Shown here: piece by piece, positions 19,075 through 28,111 of the stretch
Position numbering within the stretch: position 1 is the stretch's first letter
How the letters are laid out: every line of letters begins with the position of its first letter
Assembly: GCA_012520035.1 (NCBI GenBank)
Contig: JAAYOY010000107.1
Location: forward strand, 1-35,376
Length of the DNA: 35,376 nucleotides
Direction: 5' to 3'
Source of the DNA: Bacillota bacterium
GTDB lineage: Bacteria > Bacillota > Dethiobacteria > DTU022 > UBA8154
The notes under the pieces: generated by a model
Seen by the model: the letters and a program-made list of their open reading frames with translations, nothing else
Told to the model about the DNA's origin: nothing
The model's database searches: none
Position numbers and translations under genes: made by a program

Positions 19075-19089
19075 CAGAGGAGGTAAAAT

Positions 19090-20031
19090 ATGGGTAAATG
19101 TGCTTTTCTTTTCCCCGGTCAGGGTGCACAGTACGTGGGCATGGGTAAAGAAATGGCGGAGAATTTTCCTGCTTCCAGAGCTGTTTTTGAGGAAGCCGAT
19201 GATATACTGGGATATAAATTAAGCAACATTATCTTCCAGGGAGAAAAAAAAGATTTAAAAAAAACCGAGATAACCCAACCGGCTGTTTTAACGACAAGTA
19301 TTGCTATTTTAAAAGTATTAAGGGAAGAAGGTATTAATCCAGAAGGACTGGCAGGTTTAAGCCTGGGAGAATACAGCGCACTGGTATGTGCAGGTGTAAT
19401 CAGTTTTTCGGATGCGCTATTGATCGTTCAAAAAAGATCACAGTATATGCAGGAAGCCGTCCCTTTGGGAGAAGGGGGAATGGCTGCAATCCTCGGGCTG
19501 ACTCCCGAGGAAGTAAGAATAATGTGTGAGCAAAGCATGACTTTAGGGCATGTTGAGCCGGCAAATTATAACTGTCCAGGTCAGATTGTTATTGCAGGCC
19601 ATATGCAGGCTGTTGAAGAAGTATGCAGGCTGGCAAAGGAGAAAAAGGCCAGGGCGGTAGTGCTTTCAGTCAGCGTACCTTTTCACTGTAGATTGCTCTA
19701 TTCCATAAAAGACAAGATGTCGGCTTTACTTGAAAATGTGCCTTTTTTTAAGCCCTGTGTTCCCTTTGTATCAAACGTATCTGCCAATTACCTGTGGGAT
19801 CCGGAAGAAATCAAGAGATCGCTTGTGGTACAGGTTTACAGCCCTGTTTATTGGGAAAACTCAATGAGGCTTCTCTTGAAAGATGGGTACGATATTTTTA
19901 TAGAAATCGGCCCCGGGCGTGTTCTGACAGGGTTTATGAAAAAAATATCTAATGAAGCCCGTGCCATCCATGTGGAGGATAAACTAACCCTGGCAAGGCT
20001 TATAACACTCCTGCAGGAGGTGCAACCTTGA
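19090..20031 (+). CDS. fabD: Malonyl-CoA:ACP transacylase
   Basis: FPGQGAQYVGMG, AGLSLGEYSALV, VSVPFHCRLL. Confidence 0.96.
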   Translation: MGKCAFLFPGQGAQYVGMGKEMAENFPASRAVFEEADDILGYKLSNIIFQGEKKDLKKTEITQPAVLTTSIAILKVLREEGINPEGLAGLSLGEYSALVCAGVISFSDALLIVQKRSQYMQEAVPLGEGGMAAILGLTPEEVRIMCEQSMTLGHVEPANYNCPGQIVIAGHMQAVEEVCRLAKEKKARAVVLSVSVPFHCRLLYSIKDKMSALLENVPFFKPCVPFVSNVSANYLWDPEEIKRSLVVQVYSPVYWENSMRLLLKDGYDIFIEIGPGRVLTGFMKKISNEARAIHVEDKLTLARLITLLQEVQP

Positions 20032-20771
20032 CTTTGAAGGAAAAGGTAGCTATAGTAACAGGAGGATCAAGAGGAATAGGAAAAGCGATTGTTCTTGCCC
20101 TCGCCCGGGCGGGTGCAGCTGTGGTGATTAATTATCAGGAAAATGAAGATGCAGCAAGGGATACTTTAGGAGAAGTTGAAGAGTCCGGTGGGAAAGGAAT
20201 GGTTTACCGTGCGGATGTAAGACACCTGCCGGAATGTGAAAAAATGGTTAAAGCTACTCTTGATCATTTTGGAAGAATTGATATACTAATTAATAATGCC
20301 GGTATACGCAGGGATAATATCCTGGCGTTAATGAAAGAGGAAGACTGGGATGTGGTCCTGGATATCAACCTGAAAGGAGTATTTAATTGCTGTAAGGCTG
20401 TCTTAAGACCGCTCCTAAAACAAAAAAGAGGAGGTAAAATAATAAATATCGCTTCTGTTGCCGGCATGGTTGGAAACAGCGGGCAAACTAATTATGCAGC
20501 AGCTAAAGCAGGAGTTATTGCCTTTACCAAGTCACTGGCAAAGGAACTTGGGAAAAGGGGGATAACGGTAAACGCTGTTGCGCCGGGCTTTATCGAAACG
20601 GATATGACTGAAGATCTGCCGGATCAATTAAAAGAAATGATTCTTCCCAGGATATCTCTGGAGAGGTTTGGAAAACCTGAAGAGGTGGCGGAGGCAGTTT
20701 TATTTTTGGCTCAAAATGCAAATTATACAACTGGTTCCGTAATCCTGGTTGACGGGGGTCTCATGCTATAA
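20028..20771 (+). CDS. fabG: 3-oxoacyl-ACP reductase
   Basis: [26 protein letters not shown] motifs; TTG start with 4-nt overlap with fabD. Confidence 0.96.
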   Translation: MTLKEKVAIVTGGSRGIGKAIVLALARAGAAVVINYQENEDAARDTLGEVEESGGKGMVYRADVRHLPECEKMVKATLDHFGRIDILINNAGIRRDNILALMKEEDWDVVLDINLKGVFNCCKAVLRPLLKQKRGGKIINIASVAGMVGNSGQTNYAAAKAGVIAFTKSLAKELGKRGITVNAVAPGFIETDMTEDLPDQLKEMILPRISLERFGKPEEVAEAVLFLAQNANYTTGSVILVDGGLML

Positions 20772-20817
20772 TTCCTTGGATAGTATTATGCTTGCCCGGA
20801 GGGAGGTGAATTGGAAG

Positions 20818-21048
20818 GTGGATATTTTTGCAAAGGTTAAAGCACTGATTTCCGAACAGCTTGATATAGATGAAGACCAGATTACTCTGGATACTACCTT
20901 TGAAGATATTGATGCCGATTCTCTGGATGTTGTGGAACTTGTTATGGCGCTGGAGGAAGAGTTTGATCTGGAAATTGCCGACGAAGAGGTGGAGAAAATT
21001 CAAACGGTCGGTGATGTTGTCGGTTACATAGAAAAGCATCTTTCTTAG
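20818..21048 (+). CDS. acpP: Acyl carrier protein
   Basis: [18 protein letters not shown] phosphopantetheine site; GTG 20818 after ggaggtg. Confidence 0.96.
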   Translation: MDIFAKVKALISEQLDIDEDQITLDTTFEDIDADSLDVVELVMALEEEFDLEIADEEVEKIQTVGDVVGYIEKHLS

Positions 21049-21059
21049 TGAATATATTT

Positions 21060-21084
21060 GAAGCCCTGCTTTTTGCAGGGCTTC
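21060..21084 (+). other. Strong intercistronic RNA hairpin acpP/fabF
   Basis: gaagccctgc (21060-21069) / gcagggcttc (21075-21084), perfect 10-bp stem, 5-nt T loop; no following U-tract. Confidence 0.8.
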
Positions 21085-21120
21085 CAGATCATATAGATGT
21101 GCCTTAGCGAGGTGAAGTTT

Positions 21121-22371
21121 GTGGAAAATAAGGTGGTTGTGACAGGAATCGGGGCAGTTACACCTATCGGCACCAGTAAAGAAGAATTTTGGGAAAACCT
21201 GAAGAAGGGTAAGAGCGGCGTTACTGTCATTGACCATTTTCGTGATTATTCCACATATATTGCCGCGGTTGTTCAAGATTTTGATCCGCAGCGTTATATG
21301 GAAAAAAGGGATATAAAAAAAACAGATCGTTTTACCCACTTTGCCCAGGCTGCAGCCAGTATGGCCCTGGAAGATGCGGCGCTAGATCTGGAAAAAACGG
21401 ACAAGGAAAGAGTAGGCGTCATTATCGGATCGGGGATCGGCGGCCTGGATACGATAGAAACACAATATAAAATTCTTCTGGATAAAGGGCCCCGCCGGGT
21501 AAGCCCCTTTTTGGTGCCCATGCTCATTGCTAATATGGCTTCCGGCTATATTTCCATAGTATATGGGATTAACGGTCCCAACTCAACAACTGTAACTGCC
21601 TGTGCCAGCGGGACCAATGCCATCGGTGAAGCCTTCAGGATTCTGCAAAGAGGAGACGCAGACGTAATGATTGCAGGGGGAGCCGAGGCCCCGGTTACTT
21701 CAATCGCCTTTGCCGGATTCTGTGCAGCCCGTGCCATGACTACATGTAATGATCAACCTGAAAAAGCTTCAAAGCCTTTTGATTTAAAACGCGACGGTTT
21801 TGTTATGGGGGAAGGAGCAGGAGTTTTGATATTGGAGAGAGAGGAATATGCGCTAAAGAGAAGGGCTAATATCTACGCGGAGATCATCGGTTACGGAATG
21901 TCTGGAGACGGCTATCACTTCACTTCACCCGATCCGGAAGGGCAGGGTGCGTTTCTTTGCATGCAGAGGGCTTTAAATGATGCCGGCCTTTCTCCTGGGG
22001 ATGTTGATTACATTAACGCTCACGGCACTTCTACCGTATATAATGATAAAATTGAAACGTATGCGATAAAAAGGCTTTTCGGTGAGCATGCTTATAAAAT
22101 AGCTGTGAGCTCAACAAAATCCATGATCGGACATTTGCTGGGTGCTGCCGGAGGTGTTGAGATGGTCGCAACAGTATTGAGTATGCATTACGGTATTATC
22201 CCTCCAACCATAAATTATGAAAACGAAGATCCCGATTGCGATCTCTTCTATGTACCCAATAAACCCTGTCTTCGGAATATTAATGTAGCGATCTCCAATT
22301 CTTTCGGCTTTGGAGGAACAAATGCCTGTCTTGCTTTAAAAAAATATATTCCGGAAGGGAGGGAAAACTAA
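21121..22371 (+). CDS. fabF: 3-oxoacyl-ACP synthase II
   Basis: VVVTGIGAVTPIG, TACASGTNAIGEA active Cys, NAHGTST, SMIGHLLGAAG, NSFGFGGTNA; GTG 21121 after gaggtgaag. Confidence 0.96.
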   Translation: MENKVVVTGIGAVTPIGTSKEEFWENLKKGKSGVTVIDHFRDYSTYIAAVVQDFDPQRYMEKRDIKKTDRFTHFAQAAASMALEDAALDLEKTDKERVGVIIGSGIGGLDTIETQYKILLDKGPRRVSPFLVPMLIANMASGYISIVYGINGPNSTTVTACASGTNAIGEAFRILQRGDADVMIAGGAEAPVTSIAFAGFCAARAMTTCNDQPEKASKPFDLKRDGFVMGEGAGVLILEREEYALKRRANIYAEIIGYGMSGDGYHFTSPDPEGQGAFLCMQRALNDAGLSPGDVDYINAHGTSTVYNDKIETYAIKRLFGEHAYKIAVSSTKSMIGHLLGAAGGVEMVATVLSMHYGIIPPTINYENEDPDCDLFYVPNKPCLRNINVAISNSFGFGGTNACLALKKYIPEGREN

Positions 22372-23069
22372 CGGCTTCCTATAAAAATGTGGTTGAATTA
22401 TTAGGTAAGCTCCGCTGGCCGGTTAAGAAGTTAGCACTTTATGAGGAAGCGCTTACGCACTCGTCCTACGCTTACGAGTCTGCAAATCTGAGAAGTAATG
22501 AAAGATTGGAATTTCTGGGGGATGCGGTGCTGGAACTTGTAATTTCAGAATATTTTTTTAAAGTTTTCCCCGGTTACCCTGAAGGAAAGTTAACTTTAAT
22601 GCGCCATAATATAGTCAATGAAAAAACACTGTTTCAAATTGCACAGGGCATGGAACTGGGTTCATACATAAAATTCGGAAAAGGCGAGTTCCTGAGCGGC
22701 GGCTCAGGAAAGCCATCCCTGCTTGCCGATGCCTTGGAGGCACTGATCGGTGCCCTTTTTATGGATGTAGGCTATGATGAGACAAAGGTTTGGGTGCTGG
22801 AACTTTTTAAACCCTTTTTAGATGCCGTTGAACAGGGAGAAATCCCCTTATTGGACTACAAGACAATGTTGCAGGAAAGATGTCAGTCCGGGCAGGGAAT
22901 ACTTCCTGAATATCAAATTACTGCGGAATACGGCCCTCCTCATAATAAAACATTTGAAGCCCTGGTAAAGGTGGATAATAAAAAAATTGGCTACGGCAGG
23001 GGAAAGAGTAAAAAAGAAGCGGAACAATCAGCGGCAAAATGTGCCTATGAGTTCCTTGAAAGAAAATAG
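22371..23069 (+). CDS. rnc: Ribonuclease III; start uncertain (GTG 22389 in ORF track, ACG 22371 possible)
   Basis: EALTHSSYAYE, NERLEFLGDAVLELV signature, C-terminal dsRBD (GRGKSKKEAEQSAAKCA). Confidence 0.94.
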   Translation, partial: TASYKNVVELLGKLRWPVKKLALYEEALTHSSYAYESANLRSNERLEFLGDAVLELVISEYFFKVFPGYPEGKLTLMRHNIVNEKTLFQIAQGMELGSYIKFGKGEFLSGGSGKPSLLADALEALIGALFMDVGYDETKVWVLELFKPFLDAVEQGEIPLLDYKTMLQERCQSGQGILPEYQITAEYGPPHNKTFEALVKVDNKKIGYGRGKSKKEAEQSAAKCAYEFLERK

Positions 23070-23089
23070 CAATCTTTTGGAGTGGTTGT

Positions 23090-26000
23090 ATGTATCTAAA
23101 GTCCCTGGAAATTACAGGTTTTAAATCATTTGCCGAGAAAACCGGGCTAAGTTTTGCCCCCGGCATCACCGCTGTTGTCGGCCCAAACGGATGCGGCAAG
23201 AGCAATCTGGTAGACGCCATCCGCTGGGCTCTGGGAGAACAAAGCGTCAGGATCATGCGCGGGGCGAAAATGGATGATTTAATCTTTAACGGTACTTCCG
23301 GACGCAAACCGCTAAATTATGCGGAGGTATCTTTAGTATTTGACAGGGCGGACAGGTTTTTACCCGTTGATTACCAAGAGATAGCGCTGACCAGGCGGGT
23401 TTTTCGTTCAGGGGAAGGCGAATACTTTTTAAATAAAACCCAATGCAGGCTTAAAGATATTACCGAGCTATTTTTGGATACCGGTATCGGAACGGAGACC
23501 TATTCGTTGATTGGACAGGGCAGGATCGAACAGATGATTAACGCCAGACCTGAAGAACACCGGGAGCTTTTTGAGGAGGCTGCAAAAATCCATAGATATA
23601 AGCAAAAAAGGAAAGAGTCCAGGGCAAGGTTGGATGAGATGGAGCAGAATCTTTTAAGAGTTGAAGATCTGCTGGCGGAACTAAAAAATCAGGAGGAAAG
23701 CCTCTCAGAAGCTGCAGCACTTGCAGGCAGATACAGGGAAATTTTAATTAAATTGCAGAATGTCGAACGGAAAATTGCAGGCAAACGCTGGTGGGATAAT
23801 AAAAACATCTTAAAGAGATTGCAAGATGAGAGACAAAAAATTGAGGGTAAACTTTTAGAGAAAAAAAATGCCCTGCTGGCGCTCGAAGAAAGGTGTCAAA
23901 AAATTGCAGTTAAAGAAAGCATAAAAAACGAGGAAAAAGAAAAGCTGCAAAGCTGTTACAATAGATCTAAGGGGAAAAAGGAAAACCTGGAAAATAAACT
24001 AAACCTGTTCCAGCAGCAGGGTAAATATATGAAAGAAAAAATTAAGATCAAAGAGGATTCCTGCCGGGAAATTGACGAAAGAATTTCGGGTTTGGAGGAA
24101 ACAAGGAAAAAAAATGAAACCGAATTGAAAAGCGTTCTGCTTGAGCAGGAAGAGCTGGGGAAAAAGGCTGCGGAGATAAAAGACAGGTTAACGAAATTGC
24201 AGGCGGGGAGAAATGTCTCAAACCTTGAAGCACTGCGTCAAAAGAAAACGGAGAGCGATTTGAAAAAAGTGTCTCTGGGCCAATCCCTTGAAGCTGATAG
24301 ATTGCGTTGCAATGAGCTTAACGAAAGAATAGATGAGCTGGATGCAGGTATAAAAGAAGTAACAGAGGAAATAGAGAAGCTACAAACGGTTCAAAATAAA
24401 ATAAGAGGTTTTTTACAAAGGTATGAATTAGAGCAGGAAGACAGGGAAGAAAAGCACAGGTTATTGAAGCAGCATTTTATAGAATTTGAAGAAAGGGCAA
24501 AAGCCCGAAAGTCAAGCCTGGATGGTTTGCAAAAAGAGCTGGAAAAAAAGGAAGCCCGCATAAAGTACCTGAAGGAAAGCCAGGACAGTTTTGACTTTTA
24601 TGCCGGCGGAGTGAGAGCGATAATGAAAGCATCGGCCCATAACCCTTTGCTGCAGGGTATTTACGGCCCTGTTGCAGATCTCATTAATGTTCCGCATGGG
24701 CTGGAAAAAGCGCTGGAGGCAGCGCTGGGAGCAAAAATACAATTTATCGTTACCCGGGATGATGAAACAGCGCGCAGGGCGATAGAGTATCTAAAGAAAA
24801 ACAGGGCGGGGAAGGCAACTTTTTTGCCTTTAAATCTTTTAAAAACGCCGGGGAAAAGAGAGCTTCCTTTCGCTCTTGGAGAGGATTTTTTGGGAGTGGC
24901 TTCGCAGCTTGTAAGCGTGCATCAGCAGTATAAGAAAGCGATTGATAATCTCCTTGGGCGTGTTCTGGTGTTAAAAAACCTTGAAGCGGGGCTTAAGCTT
25001 GCCCGCAGTAACAGGGCGGGCTGGAGCATGGTAACCCTGGACGGGGAAGTAATTACACCGGGGGGCGCCATCTCCGGGGGCTACCATTCCCAGGAGCGCA
25101 CCGGTTTTTTAGGGCGCAAGGGGGAGTTGAACACCTTGGAAGGCGATATTTTAAAGATAAGAAATCAGCAAAAAGGCCTCGAAAAGGACATTGAGGGGCT
25201 TTTAAACCATATGCGGGGTCTAGAGAACGATTTAATAGAGCTGGATTTACAGGGCAGAAAAGCAGAAAAAGAAAAAACCAGGCTTCATAGCGAGCTGGAG
25301 AAAACCGCTGCCGGGATATTAAGAGCTGAACACGAGGCAAAACGCCTTGAAGAGGAGAAAGTAAAGCTTAAGAATAAGCATGATAACCTGCAGCGGCAGA
25401 TTCTTCAAAAGGAAAAGGAGCTGCAATTACTTGAAGAAGCATGCTCAATAATTATAAATGACCTGGAAAAGATGAGCAGTATAGTGCGTGTTGATGAAGA
25501 GCAAGTTAAAAAATTGGAGAAAGAATCGGTCGATATCAGAGTACGGTTTTCCGCATTGCAGGAGAAGGAGAGCTCTCTGCAAGAAGCTTTGGGGAAACAG
25601 GCCGAGGAAAAAGAGCGGCTGGATTTGCTTTTGGCACGCCTTGCGGAAGAGCGGGGCAGGTTATCAGAGGAAATGAGGCATCTCGAAACCGAAGAAGCCG
25701 GGGCGCTGGCCGAGCTGGAAAAGGCTAAAGGAGAAGTGCGTAAAAATGAGGAACTGCTTTTTCTGCTGGGAAGTGAGCTTTCTTCCTTAAAAGAAGAAAG
25801 GGCATCTTTGTCTCTGGATTTACAAAAAGAGCAACGGGTAATTGAAAAAAATGAAAGACGCCTGCAGAATCTGGCTCTGGAGATAATCAAAGCTGAAGAA
25901 GCGGGTAAGTACCTTGAGGAGCAGCTGCTGGAAAAGTTTAAAATAAATCCACAGCAGGATCTTTCTCTCCAATCTCTAAGCATGGAGACAGAGGAACAGT

Positions 26001-26647
26001 TAAAGAAAGAAAAAGCATTTCTGGAGGAACAGAAAATAGCGCTGGGAGAGGTCGATCCCAGTGTTGCTGAGGAATACGAGCGGCTTCAAAAGAGGATTGC
26101 TTTTCTCGTAGAGCAGAAAAATGATCTGCTCAAAGGGGAAAAAGGGGTTAAAAGGGTTTTGGCTGAGCTGGATCAGCATATAAAGAGGCGTTTTCTAGAA
26201 GCACTGAGCGCTATTGAAAACAATTTTTTTGATATCTTCAGGAAACTTTTCGGTGGCGGCCAGGCTTTCTTAAAATTGACTTCCCCTGAAGATGTACTGG
26301 AATCCGGGATAGAGATTATTGCACAGCCGCCTGGTAAAAAATTGCAGAGCATCTCCCTGCTTTCCGGCGGTGAAAAAGCTTTAACGGCTATAGCTTTGCT
26401 TTTTGCTTTACTGCAGTTCAGGCCGGTACCGTTTTGTGTTCTGGATGAAATTGATTCTGCTCTTGATGAAAATAACCTGGAGAGGTTTGTACGCTATTTA
26501 AAAAAGTATTCCGGTGGTACCCAGTTTATTCTTATTACACACCGCAGAAAGACTATGGAGGAAGCCGATGTTCTGTTGGGAATTACTATGGAAGAGCAGG
26601 GTGTTTCCAAAGTAGTAACCTTGAATTTAAATAAAAAAGCAGGGTGA
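23090..26647 (+). CDS. smc: Chromosome segregation protein SMC
   Basis: GPNGCGKSNLVDAIRW Walker A, long coiled coils flanking hinge (GIYGPVADLI...), LSGGEKALTAIALLFAL, VLDEIDSALDE. Confidence 0.97.
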   Translation: MYLKSLEITGFKSFAEKTGLSFAPGITAVVGPNGCGKSNLVDAIRWALGEQSVRIMRGAKMDDLIFNGTSGRKPLNYAEVSLVFDRADRFLPVDYQEIALTRRVFRSGEGEYFLNKTQCRLKDITELFLDTGIGTETYSLIGQGRIEQMINARPEEHRELFEEAAKIHRYKQKRKESRARLDEMEQNLLRVEDLLAELKNQEESLSEAAALAGRYREILIKLQNVERKIAGKRWWDNKNILKRLQDERQKIEGKLLEKKNALLALEERCQKIAVKESIKNEEKEKLQSCYNRSKGKKENLENKLNLFQQQGKYMKEKIKIKEDSCREIDERISGLEETRKKNETELKSVLLEQEELGKKAAEIKDRLTKLQAGRNVSNLEALRQKKTESDLKKVSLGQSLEADRLRCNELNERIDELDAGIKEVTEEIEKLQTVQNKIRGFLQRYELEQEDREEKHRLLKQHFIEFEERAKARKSSLDGLQKELEKKEARIKYLKESQDSFDFYAGGVRAIMKASAHNPLLQGIYGPVADLINVPHGLEKALEAALGAKIQFIVTRDDETARRAIEYLKKNRAGKATFLPLNLLKTPGKRELPFALGEDFLGVASQLVSVHQQYKKAIDNLLGRVLVLKNLEAGLKLARSNRAGWSMVTLDGEVITPGGAISGGYHSQERTGFLGRKGELNTLEGDILKIRNQQKGLEKDIEGLLNHMRGLENDLIELDLQGRKAEKEKTRLHSELEKTAAGILRAEHEAKRLEEEKVKLKNKHDNLQRQILQKEKELQLLEEACSIIINDLEKMSSIVRVDEEQVKKLEKESVDIRVRFSALQEKESSLQEALGKQAEEKERLDLLLARLAEERGRLSEEMRHLETEEAGALAELEKAKGEVRKNEELLFLLGSELSSLKEERASLSLDLQKEQRVIEKNERRLQNLALEIIKAEEAGKYLEEQLLEKFKINPQQDLSLQSLSMETEEQLKKEKAFLEEQKIALGEVDPSVAEEYERLQKRIAFLVEQKNDLLKGEKGVKRVLAELDQHIKRRFLEALSAIENNFFDIFRKLFGGGQAFLKLTSPEDVLESGIEIIAQPPGKKLQSISLLSGGEKALTAIALLFALLQFRPVPFCVLDEIDSALDENNLERFVRYLKKYSGGTQFILITHRRKTMEEADVLLGITMEEQGVSKVVTLNLNKKAG

Positions 26648-26654
26648 AATATTG

Positions 26655-27560
26655 ATGTTAGCTCAATTTAAAAAGGGTTTGTTGAAAACCAGGGAGGCTT
26701 TTAAAAACAGATTTGAAAGCCTTTTTGGGGTAAATGAACTTGATGAGGATTTTTTTGATGAACTGGAAGAGATTCTCGTTTCAGCAGATGTAGGTGTAAA
26801 GACAACTGAAAAAATAATCGGGTTGCTGCGGGAGCGCATTAAAAAAGAAAGGGTCAGGGAACGTTCTGCTGCCCGGGAACTGCTAAAAAAATTGTTAGTT
26901 GAAATGCTTGATGACAACCAGCAGGCTTCCCTTGCAGTTGCTCCCTCTCCACCCACCGTGTATTTAATTTTAGGGGTTAATGGGGTAGGGAAAACCACCG
27001 CTATAGCTAAACTGGCTTATCGTTTCTCCAGTAAAGGGAAAAGGGTTTTGCTTGCTGCAGGCGATACCTTTCGTGCAGCGGCGATAGAACAGCTTGATGA
27101 ATGGTCCGGCGTTGTTGGCGCGGGGATAATTAAACACCAGGAAGGTGGAGACCCTTCGGCGGTTATCTTCGATGCTGTTAATGCGGCGGTCTCCAGGGGG
27201 GTTGATCTCCTGTTATGCGATACTGCCGGGAGGCTGCATACAAAAGCGAATTTGCTCGATGAAATGAAAAAAATTTACAGGGTTATTCAAAAATCCCTGG
27301 GGGAAGCACCTCATGAGACGCTGCTGGTCGTTGATGCAACCACCGGACAAAATGCTATTGCACAGGCCAGGCTTTTTCAGGAAGCGGTGCCTATTACCGG
27401 CCTTATCCTGACAAAGCTCGACGGCACGGCCAGAGGCGGTATTGTCCTGGCTGTGAAGGATATTACAGGTATTCCCTTAAAGCTATTGGGGGTAGGTGAA
27501 AGAAAGGAGGACCTGGAGCCGTTTAATGCCGCGGAGTTTGTGGAAGCCCTCCTTGCTTAA
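26655..27560 (+). CDS. ftsY: SRP receptor GTPase FtsY
   Basis: GVNGVGKTTAIAKLA, DTAGRLHTKANLLDE, TKLDGTARGG. Confidence 0.96.
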   Translation: MLAQFKKGLLKTREAFKNRFESLFGVNELDEDFFDELEEILVSADVGVKTTEKIIGLLRERIKKERVRERSAARELLKKLLVEMLDDNQQASLAVAPSPPTVYLILGVNGVGKTTAIAKLAYRFSSKGKRVLLAAGDTFRAAAIEQLDEWSGVVGAGIIKHQEGGDPSAVIFDAVNAAVSRGVDLLLCDTAGRLHTKANLLDEMKKIYRVIQKSLGEAPHETLLVVDATTGQNAIAQARLFQEAVPITGLILTKLDGTARGGIVLAVKDITGIPLKLLGVGERKEDLEPFNAAEFVEALLA

Positions 27561-27680
27561 AGCCCCCCTGCTATAGTGAAAAGATAGAGCTATAATGTCT
27601 TCATTGCAAATGCCCCTCCATCCTATCTAACTAACGTGGCAGGAGGGATAGGAAACATTTCAGCCTGCGGGAACGACATT

Positions 27681-27709
27681 TTGACAGGTACTATTGTAAA
27701 GGGTATTTA
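27681..27709 (+). promoter_or_regulatory. Strong candidate sigma-A promoter upstream of ylxM-ffh
   Basis: TTGACA (27681-27686), exactly 17 bp, TATTTA (27704-27709). Confidence 0.7.
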
Positions 27710-27716
27710 CTTTACA
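27695..27716. promoter_or_regulatory. Operator-like inverted repeat centred on the -10 element
   Basis: TGTAAAG (27695-27701) N8 CTTTACA (27710-27716); spacer contains TATTTA. Confidence 0.5.
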
Positions 27717-27733
27717 GGAGATATAGTGTATAA

Positions 27734-28075
27734 ATGTTAGAGAAGGTAAACAGGTTAAATTATCTATTTGATTTTTACGGTACTCTGTTGACAGAGAAAC
27801 AACAGCGCGTAATGGAAATGTATTATAAGGATGACTTAACCCTGGCAGAGGTCGCCGGGCATTTAAATATTTCCAGACAGGCTGTTCATGACATTCTTTC
27901 CAGGACTGTACTTGCCCTGGAAAATTGGGAGAAAAAGCTCAACCTGTATGCTTCTTACCTTCAGCGGAAGGAGGATGGGCGCAGGGTGTTGGAGTTACTT
28001 GCCCGCAGGCCGCTCCAGGAAGAGGATATTGATGCTATTAAGGAAATTGTACGGCGAAACATGGTTGAAAACTGA
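27734..28075 (+). CDS. ylxM: YlxM/p13-like sigma-70-region-4-type HTH protein associated with SRP
   Basis: LLTEKQQRVMEMYYKDDLTLAEVAGHLNISRQAVHDIL; located immediately upstream of ffh. Confidence 0.93.
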   Translation: MLEKVNRLNYLFDFYGTLLTEKQQRVMEMYYKDDLTLAEVAGHLNISRQAVHDILSRTVLALENWEKKLNLYASYLQRKEDGRRVLELLARRPLQEEDIDAIKEIVRRNMVEN

Positions 28076-28111
28076 AAAGGGAGGCAGCCCCGGTAAAGAC
28101 GGGTACTAAAT

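Noticed and set aside
20761-21339. 192-aa minus-strand ORF spanning acpP-fabF junction
   Set aside because: Antisense to acpP and fabF; no support.
25405-25983. 192-aa Ser-rich minus-strand ORF opposite smc
   Set aside because: Complement of Glu/Lys-rich coiled coil gives Ser/Phe/Leu-rich junk; not a gene.
23800-26100. Repetitive gaa/aaa/gag codon tracts
   Set aside because: Explained by SMC coiled-coil composition, not a DNA repeat.
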